From JAVBLV01 sp031553195 (GTDB lineage: Bacteria > Bacteroidota > Bacteroidia > Bacteroidales > P3), in NCBI GenBank assembly GCA_031553195.1, contig JAVBLV010000072.1, positions 1-9,544 of the forward strand: a stretch of 9,544 nucleotides of DNA, in the 5' to 3' direction. Positions 5,609 through 9,544 of the stretch are shown here, one piece after another. A program made the position numbers and the translations under genes. The notes beneath the pieces were generated by a model. It was not told the origin of the DNA. It saw only the letters and a program-made list of their open reading frames with translations, and searched no databases. How positions within the stretch are numbered: position 1 is the first letter of the stretch; each line of letters begins with the position of its first letter.

Positions 5609-6400
5609 TCAAATACCTTCTTTATCTGCTTTCTTTCTGATAATTTCTGTGCAAGTTCGATACAATTTTTGATATTCGGGAAAATTTTTCAATAGTTTCA
5701 GTTGTTTTTCAATTACTTGCTTATCTCCACGCATGGCAGGCCCTGTCTGAAACTGAAACGGATTTCCATGTTCCGTCTTCCTAATATTTTCTTCGATAAG
5801 CGGTTTTAATAGATCAAAAGGAATGTCTGCCGCTTTCAAAATTTCATATCCGGCAGTGTTGATCAGATTACCGAAATTAGAAATGAAAGTAGCTGACAAA
5901 TGTACCATTTTCCTTTGTTCGCTGTTTAGAAAAGAAACATTCCATGAAAGTCCTGTTGCCAGTAGTTTCAAAGTATTTAAGGTTTTTTCATTTGAGGCCT
6001 CTAAACAGAGAGGCACATTGGAAAGATCCCTATCGGCATTTTTAAGTAGACTCTGTATAGGGTAAATCACTCCGATATTTTGGGAAATCGATTCCATTAC
6101 ATTCATAGGAATTGAACCTGCCGCATGTACAACAATTTTATCAGGAAAAGAAAGTTTTTCTGATAATTCAAGAATAGCGGTATCAGATACTGCTAATATA
6201 TAAATGTCTGCGTTAGGACTAATTTCCGAGAGGTTATCTACGTGGGAAGTTTGTAAAAGTGTTGCTAATTCTTCGGCATGACTCTTTGTTCTGCTATAAA
6301 TTTGCACCACATTTTTCCCGGAAGATTTCAATGCTTTTGCAAAATGAAAAGCTACGTTTCCGGAACCTAATATGACAATATTTTGGAAAGGCAAAAACAT
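5609..6400 (-). CDS. Rossmann-like and DUF2520 domain-containing protein
   Basis: The 263-residue product has the two-domain architecture of the DUF2520 family, related in fold to F420/NADP-dependent reductases and ProC-like dehydrogenases. The N-terminal NAD(P)-binding domain (about 5-120) shows VILGSGNVAFHFA with the GSGNVA dinucleotide loop (12-17), YSRT (35-38) where the 2'-phosphate of NADP could bind, ILAVSD (68-73) and HAAGS (92-96). YPIQSL (113-118) starts the link to the all-helical C-terminal domain (about 130-255), which has HLSATFISNFGN (167-178) and GPAMRGD (220-226), both family hallmarks. No substrate is established for the family, so I give no function beyond a likely oxidoreductase. 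It lies 43 bp downstream of the beta-lactamase gene and 86 bp upstream of the glycosyltransferase, all on one strand. The ATG at 6400 precedes the Rossmann strand by seven residues, as expected. Confidence 0.85.
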   Translation of the reverse strand: MFLPFQNIVILGSGNVAFHFAKALKSSGKNVVQIYSRTKSHAEELATLLQTSHVDNLSEISPNADIYILAVSDTAILELSEKLSFPDKIVVHAAGSIPMNVMESISQNIGVIYPIQSLLKNADRDLSNVPLCLEASNEKTLNTLKLLATGLSWNVSFLNSEQRKMVHLSATFISNFGNLINTAGYEILKAADIPFDLLKPLIEENIRKTEHGNPFQFQTGPAMRGDKQVIEKQLKLLKNFPEYQKLYRTCTEIIRKKADKEGI

Positions 6401-6443
6401 AATTCTAATGGAGAATTGAAAATGAAAAATTAAAAGTTATAAA
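6401..6443. repeat. AT-rich spacer with small inverted repeat between bla and DUF2520 gene
   Basis: AATTCT (6401-6406) and AGAATT (6412-6417) form a 6-bp inverted repeat with a 5-nt loop. It is followed on the plus strand by repeated AATGAAAAAT/AATTAAAAG-type segments. This low-complexity motif resembles dispersed intergenic repeats seen in AT-rich bacterial genomes; that is an impression, not a database match. Confidence 0.3.
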
Positions 6444-7355
6444 TTATCTCGATTGATAGTAATCCCAAGCTATTTTGGCAATTTGAGCAATGATTTTTTC
6501 ACATTCCCCCTCGTCAGTATTTTTCTTTTTACTCGAAACCATCACAACAATGCTAAAACGCTTACCATTTGGAAGAGTAACGATTCCAATATCATTAGAT
6601 GCAGGGACTTCTCCTTTTTCATTTTTCCCCGAAGAGCCTGATTTATGAGCAATTTCAGAACCTTCAGGTAGCAATGCTTTGATTTTATTTGCACCTGTAG
6701 ATGTTTCAACCATAATTTTCCATAAAAAATCATGGGTTGGTTTTTCCAACAATTTCTTTTGATAAAATAGATCCAGTAATTGCATCAATGCAAGAGGTTC
6801 TGCCCAATTTGTAAATTGGATATTCCAATTATCGTGCATTTCTTCCTCGGTTCCCACAATGGCGATTCCTTTTATTCCTAACGAATGAATATATTTTTCC
6901 ACTTCTTTGGGCCCGCCCATTAAACGGAACAATATATCACACGCATTATTATCGCTTTGCGAAACCATATAAGAAAGTAAGTCTTTTAGGGCAATATCCA
7001 CATTCCCTTCCGGATATTTTTTACGCAAGGGACTCCAGGTATTGGGCAATAAATCTTTTTTTGTAACTTTAATTTTCTGTTCAAGCGAAAGTTTTCCTTG
7101 ATCTACTTGATGAAGGACTGCTAATGCTAAAGGGAATTTATACACGCTTTGCATGGGAAAATGTGCATTTCCATTTATAGAAAATATTTCATTCGAAGTC
7201 CCTTCATCCAATCCTTTAATGGCAACGCCTACTGTCATACCTTTTTCGGAATTGGCTATTTTTTCAATTTGGGATTGAAATAAGGTGTTTTGCGCACAGA
7301 TGGTTGTACAAATAAAAAACGATATCGCTAGGATAAAGTATCTCATGATTTTCAT
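6444..7355 (-). CDS. Class A serine beta-lactamase, subclass A2-like
   Basis: The enzyme opens the beta-lactam ring through an acyl-serine intermediate in the periplasm. The 303-residue precursor has a signal peptide (about 1-21, cleavage near ICA/Q). All class A motifs are intact: S-x-x-K as SVYK (70-73, catalytic Ser70), SDN (134-136), an omega-loop E-x-x-x-N as EMHDN (172-176, general base Glu172), and K-S-G (238-240) in place of the commoner K-T-G. The omega-loop wording EEEMHDNW followed by TNWAEPLALMQLL, and the TSTGANKI segment (218-225), fit subclass A2, the CepA/CblA/CfxA/PER/VEB group of Bacteroidetes. An extended-spectrum profile cannot be deduced. The gene lies 26 bp downstream of gltX with no separate promoter seen and no regulator alongside. 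A second in-frame ATG three codons in is possible. Confidence 0.9.
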   Translation of the reverse strand: MKIMRYFILAISFFICTTICAQNTLFQSQIEKIANSEKGMTVGVAIKGLDEGTSNEIFSINGNAHFPMQSVYKFPLALAVLHQVDQGKLSLEQKIKVTKKDLLPNTWSPLRKKYPEGNVDIALKDLLSYMVSQSDNNACDILFRLMGGPKEVEKYIHSLGIKGIAIVGTEEEMHDNWNIQFTNWAEPLALMQLLDLFYQKKLLEKPTHDFLWKIMVETSTGANKIKALLPEGSEIAHKSGSSGKNEKGEVPASNDIGIVTLPNGKRFSIVVMVSSKKKNTDEGECEKIIAQIAKIAWDYYQSR

Positions 7356-7381
7356 TTTATTTCTGTTTTAATATTTTTCTT

Positions 7382-8911
7382 TTATCCTAATACTTCTATT
7401 GCCCGTTCAATTCGTATCAGTGTTTCTTCTTTGCCCAGTAGCATGATAATTTCGAATAAATCCGGCCCCTTGGATTCGCCAACCAATGACAAACGCAAGC
7501 AATTCATGATTTGCCCTATATTCAGTTGGTGTTCTTCTATATACGCCTTTACATCATCATGTAAAATTTGTTTGTCAAAAGGTTTCTCTACTATGATTTT
7601 TACAATATCTTGCAAATGAGACGAAGTCCCTTCTTTCCAACGCTTTTTTACTACTTGTTCATCGTAACTTGCAGGCGCTTGAAAGAAGAAAGAGGTTTGA
7701 TCCCACAATTCACTGACAAAATTAATCCGCTCTTTTGTTAATGCGCAAATTTGTTCTGCATATTCCGTAGAAACTTTGTCAAATCCTTTTTCTGAAAGAA
7801 TCGGCATATATAAGGTTGCTATTTCTTTAGGTGATTTTTGCATCATATATTGATGATTGAACCATTTTGCCTTTTCTACATCAAACTTAGCCCCCGATTT
7901 ACTGATTCTATCCAAAGAAAAAATATTGACCAATTCATCCAAAGAAAAAATTTCCTGTTCGGTGCCCGGATTCCATCCTAAAAATGCCAGAATATTAATG
8001 ACGGCTTCCGGAAAATATCCTTGTTCACGATAACCCGAAGAAACGTCTTGGGTTCTGGGGTCAATCCATTGTAATGGAAAAACAGGAAAGCCCAAACGGT
8101 CGCCGTCGCGTTTACTTAATTTACCATTCCCGTCCGGCTTTAGCAATAAAGGCAAATGGGCAAATTGAGGCATTTCTTTTTCCCAGCCAAAAGCTTTATA
8201 CAACATTACATGCAAAGGCGCGGAAGGCAACCATTCTTCTCCACGAATCACATGCGAGATTTTCATTAAATAGTCATCCACTACATTTGCCAAATGGTAG
8301 GTCGGCATGCCATCGGACTTAAAGAGAACTTTATCGTCCAATAAACTGGAGTTCATTTGCACATGTCCGCGAATCAAATCATCTACATGGATTTCGGTAT
8401 TTTCAGGAAATTTAAAACGAATTACATAATGTGTTCCCGATTGTAAAAGTTGATGGACTTCGTCTTTATTTAATGTCAAAGAATTTTTCAGACCTAACCG
8501 GCTGATGCAATCATATTGAAAATTCTTTTTTTCTAATTCATATTGCTTACGGATATTTTCCAATTCTTCCGGCGTGTCGAAAGCATAATAAGCCCAGCCC
8601 GAATTGATCAATTGTTCCGCATAGGGTTTGTATAACTCTTTCCTGTCAGATTGGCGATAAGGGCCGTATTCGCCGCCGCCGTGAACGCCTTCGTCAAACT
8701 TAATTCCTAACCAATTAAAAGCTTCGATAATATACTCTTCTGCGCCGGGAACAAAGCGTGTTTGATCGGTATCTTCTATTCGGAGCAGAAAACTCCCTCC
8801 GTGTTTTTTTGCAAATAAAAAATTATACAATGCAGTGCGTACGCCGCCTATATGTAGCGGCCCGGTGGGACTGGGCGCAAAACGAACTCGTATTTCCCTT
8901 TTTTCCATCAT
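7382..8911 (-). CDS. gltX: Glutamyl-tRNA synthetase
   Basis: This class I synthetase charges tRNA-Glu with glutamate in the cytoplasm. The 509 residues match full-length bacterial GluRS. The N-terminal catalytic Rossmann domain carries RFAPSPTGPLHIGG (10-23), with the HIGH-type motif as HIGG, followed by LLRIEDTD (42-49). DGMPTYHLANVVDD (200-213) and HVIRGEEWLPS (220-230) form the active-site region, and the KMSKS-type loop is KLSKRDG (264-270). The C-terminal part (about 330-509) is the helical anticodon-binding region. No zinc-type Cys cluster is evident in the 100-140 region. Two adjacent ATG codons open the gene; the second is equally possible. A -7 box lies 14 nt upstream. It is divergent from the DivIC-like gene and followed after 26 bp by the beta-lactamase. 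Confidence 0.97.
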   Translation of the reverse strand: MMEKREIRVRFAPSPTGPLHIGGVRTALYNFLFAKKHGGSFLLRIEDTDQTRFVPGAEEYIIEAFNWLGIKFDEGVHGGGEYGPYRQSDRKELYKPYAEQLINSGWAYYAFDTPEELENIRKQYELEKKNFQYDCISRLGLKNSLTLNKDEVHQLLQSGTHYVIRFKFPENTEIHVDDLIRGHVQMNSSLLDDKVLFKSDGMPTYHLANVVDDYLMKISHVIRGEEWLPSAPLHVMLYKAFGWEKEMPQFAHLPLLLKPDGNGKLSKRDGDRLGFPVFPLQWIDPRTQDVSSGYREQGYFPEAVINILAFLGWNPGTEQEIFSLDELVNIFSLDRISKSGAKFDVEKAKWFNHQYMMQKSPKEIATLYMPILSEKGFDKVSTEYAEQICALTKERINFVSELWDQTSFFFQAPASYDEQVVKKRWKEGTSSHLQDIVKIIVEKPFDKQILHDDVKAYIEEHQLNIGQIMNCLRLSLVGESKGPDLFEIIMLLGKEETLIRIERAIEVLG

Positions 8912-8925
8912 TAAAATAGTTTTTG

Positions 8926-8933
8926 CAAAGATA
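8926..8933 (-). promoter_or_regulatory. Bacteroidetes -7 box for gltX
   Basis: On the minus strand this reads TATCTTTG, a full TAnnTTTG match and identical to the bamD box, ending 14 nt before the gltX ATG. The leader would be under about 12 nt. No TTTG -33 element is obvious; a pyrimidine-rich stretch (TCCTCTCTCTTCG) occupies that area. Confidence 0.6.
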
Positions 8934-9015
8934 GAAAAAAACGAAGAGAGAGGATTTTGATAAATTCCTGTTATATTTTATAGCCATTATTTCCCATAGC
9001 CTGAATAAAAATACG

Positions 9016-9023
9016 TACTTTTG
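9016..9023 (+). promoter_or_regulatory. Bacteroidetes -7 box for the DivIC/FtsB-like gene
   Basis: TACTTTTG matches TAnnTTTG and ends 14 nt before the ATG at 9038, the same spacing as at gltX. With the gltX box it makes the 126-bp region 8912-9037 a compact divergent promoter. No clear -33 element is seen. Confidence 0.6.
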
Positions 9024-9037
9024 TAAAAATCAGAATT

Positions 9038-9328
9038 ATGAAGAAAATACTGTATTATATCAAAAATAAATATATCATTGTCATTCTTGTATTTATCGTA
9101 ACAATTGTATTTGTAGACGATAACAATCTGGCAATGTCGTTCCAACTCAGAAGTCAACTCAAAAGTTTGGAGTATAAAAAACAGTATTATTTACATGAAA
9201 TAACGACTGATAGCCTGAATACGGTTCAGCTGAGGAAAGACATCCGTAAAGCAGAACAATACGGCCGGGAAGAATATTTTATGAAGCGTAAAAACGAAGA
9301 TATATTCATCATCCAAAAAAGCGAATAA
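9038..9328 (+). CDS. Septum formation initiator family protein (FtsB/DivIC-like)
   Basis: FtsB/DivIC proteins are small bitopic membrane proteins that, with FtsL and FtsQ/DivIB, link the early division ring to septal wall synthesis. The 96-residue product fits: a short basic cytoplasmic N-terminus (MKKILYYIKNK), one transmembrane helix (about 12-26), then a periplasmic coiled-coil stretch (about 35-72, with Leu/Tyr spacing in SFQLRSQLKSLEYKKQYYLHE). It ends in the family signature GREEYFMKRKNEDIFIIQ (76-93), equivalent to the A-R-E-x-Y-x-M/L-x-x-x-x-E-x-x-x motif. Length is normal. It is transcribed alone in this window, divergent from gltX. No usual cell-division partner is visible before the window ends. 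Confidence 0.87.
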   Translation: MKKILYYIKNKYIIVILVFIVTIVFVDDNNLAMSFQLRSQLKSLEYKKQYYLHEITTDSLNTVQLRKDIRKAEQYGREEYFMKRKNEDIFIIQKSE

Positions 9329-9475
9329 TATTAACGTTTTGTTTTCTCGCCGGATTCTTTGTATCCAACCCATTTCGCTCTTATTTTAAACTACGATCTC
9401 TTGATCAATAGTCCGTTACTTTTAATGTTAAATATCTATAAATCAATCAATTAAATGACATTTTAATTTGTTTAA

Positions 9476-9539
9476 GTCGCTGAAAATCAGTAATTTTATA
9501 GTTTATTCTACTATCCTATTCAGTTATGATTTTCAGGAC
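9476..9539. repeat. Long imperfect hairpin downstream of the DivIC-like gene
   Basis: CTGAAAATCA (9480-9489) pairs perfectly with TGATTTTCAG (9527-9536). The stem extends outward with GTC/GAC (9476-9478, 9537-9539) past a bulged G, and inward with TAA/TTA (9491-9493, 9524-9526) past another bulged G. A further ATAGT/ACTAT stem (9498-9502, 9510-9514) caps it. No T-run follows on the plus strand before the window ends, so a simple terminator is not supported. The rest of 9329-9475 is AT-rich and gene-free, with only an 8-bp palindrome TTGATCAA (9401-9408). Confidence 0.5.
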
Positions 9540-9544
9540 TCAAA

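Noticed and set aside
8074..8322. 82-codon plus-strand frame inside gltX
   Set aside because: It is antisense to the conserved catalytic region of GluRS, so its openness is explained by the gene on the other strand.

Overview
The window reads as ordinary chromosome of an AT-rich member of the Bacteroidetes, most likely order Bacteroidales. The evidence is the divergent Bacteroidetes-type RNA polymerase omega subunit, the Bacteroidetes form of BamD and DivIC/FtsB, start regions led by TAnnTTTG boxes (the Bacteroidetes -7 promoter element) instead of sigma70 boxes, and few strong Shine-Dalgarno sequences. The genus cannot be fixed from this sequence alone.

Layout. Positions 1-121 hold the 3' flank of a secreted cyclophilin-type prolyl isomerase (122-862, minus) and a 10-bp hairpin at the very edge. 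A small lipoprotein gene (923-1276, plus) diverges from it. A 387-bp gap follows, with a probable 154-bp MITE-like insertion (1313-1466) and a bidirectional terminator (1510-1550) between the convergent lipoprotein and rpoZ transcripts. From 1664 to 8911 eight genes lie on the minus strand. In transcription order they are gltX, a subclass A2-like class A beta-lactamase, a Rossmann/DUF2520 protein, a family 9 glycosyltransferase, mazG, a glyoxalase II-like metallo-hydrolase, bamD and rpoZ. A divergent promoter region (8912-9037) separates gltX from a DivIC/FtsB-like cell-division gene (9038-9328, plus). The last 216 bases carry no gene but hold a long imperfect hairpin cut close to the window edge.

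How the genes fit together. Most are housekeeping: glutamyl-tRNA charging, nucleotide-pool cleaning (MazG), outer-membrane protein assembly (BamD), transcription (omega), septum formation (DivIC), envelope glycan synthesis (GT9) and extracytoplasmic folding (PPIase). The minus-strand block probably comprises at least three transcripts: gltX-bla-DUF2520; GT9-mazG-MBL with an 8-nt overlap between the first two; and bamD-rpoZ from its own near-leaderless promoter. The beta-lactamase is the clear accessory gene.

I found no CRISPR array, tRNA or rRNA gene, phage module, transposase, toxin-antitoxin pair or recognisable undescribed multi-gene system. The points most worth following are the MITE-like element, the right-edge hairpin, the beta-lactamase embedded behind gltX, and the near-leaderless bamD start.
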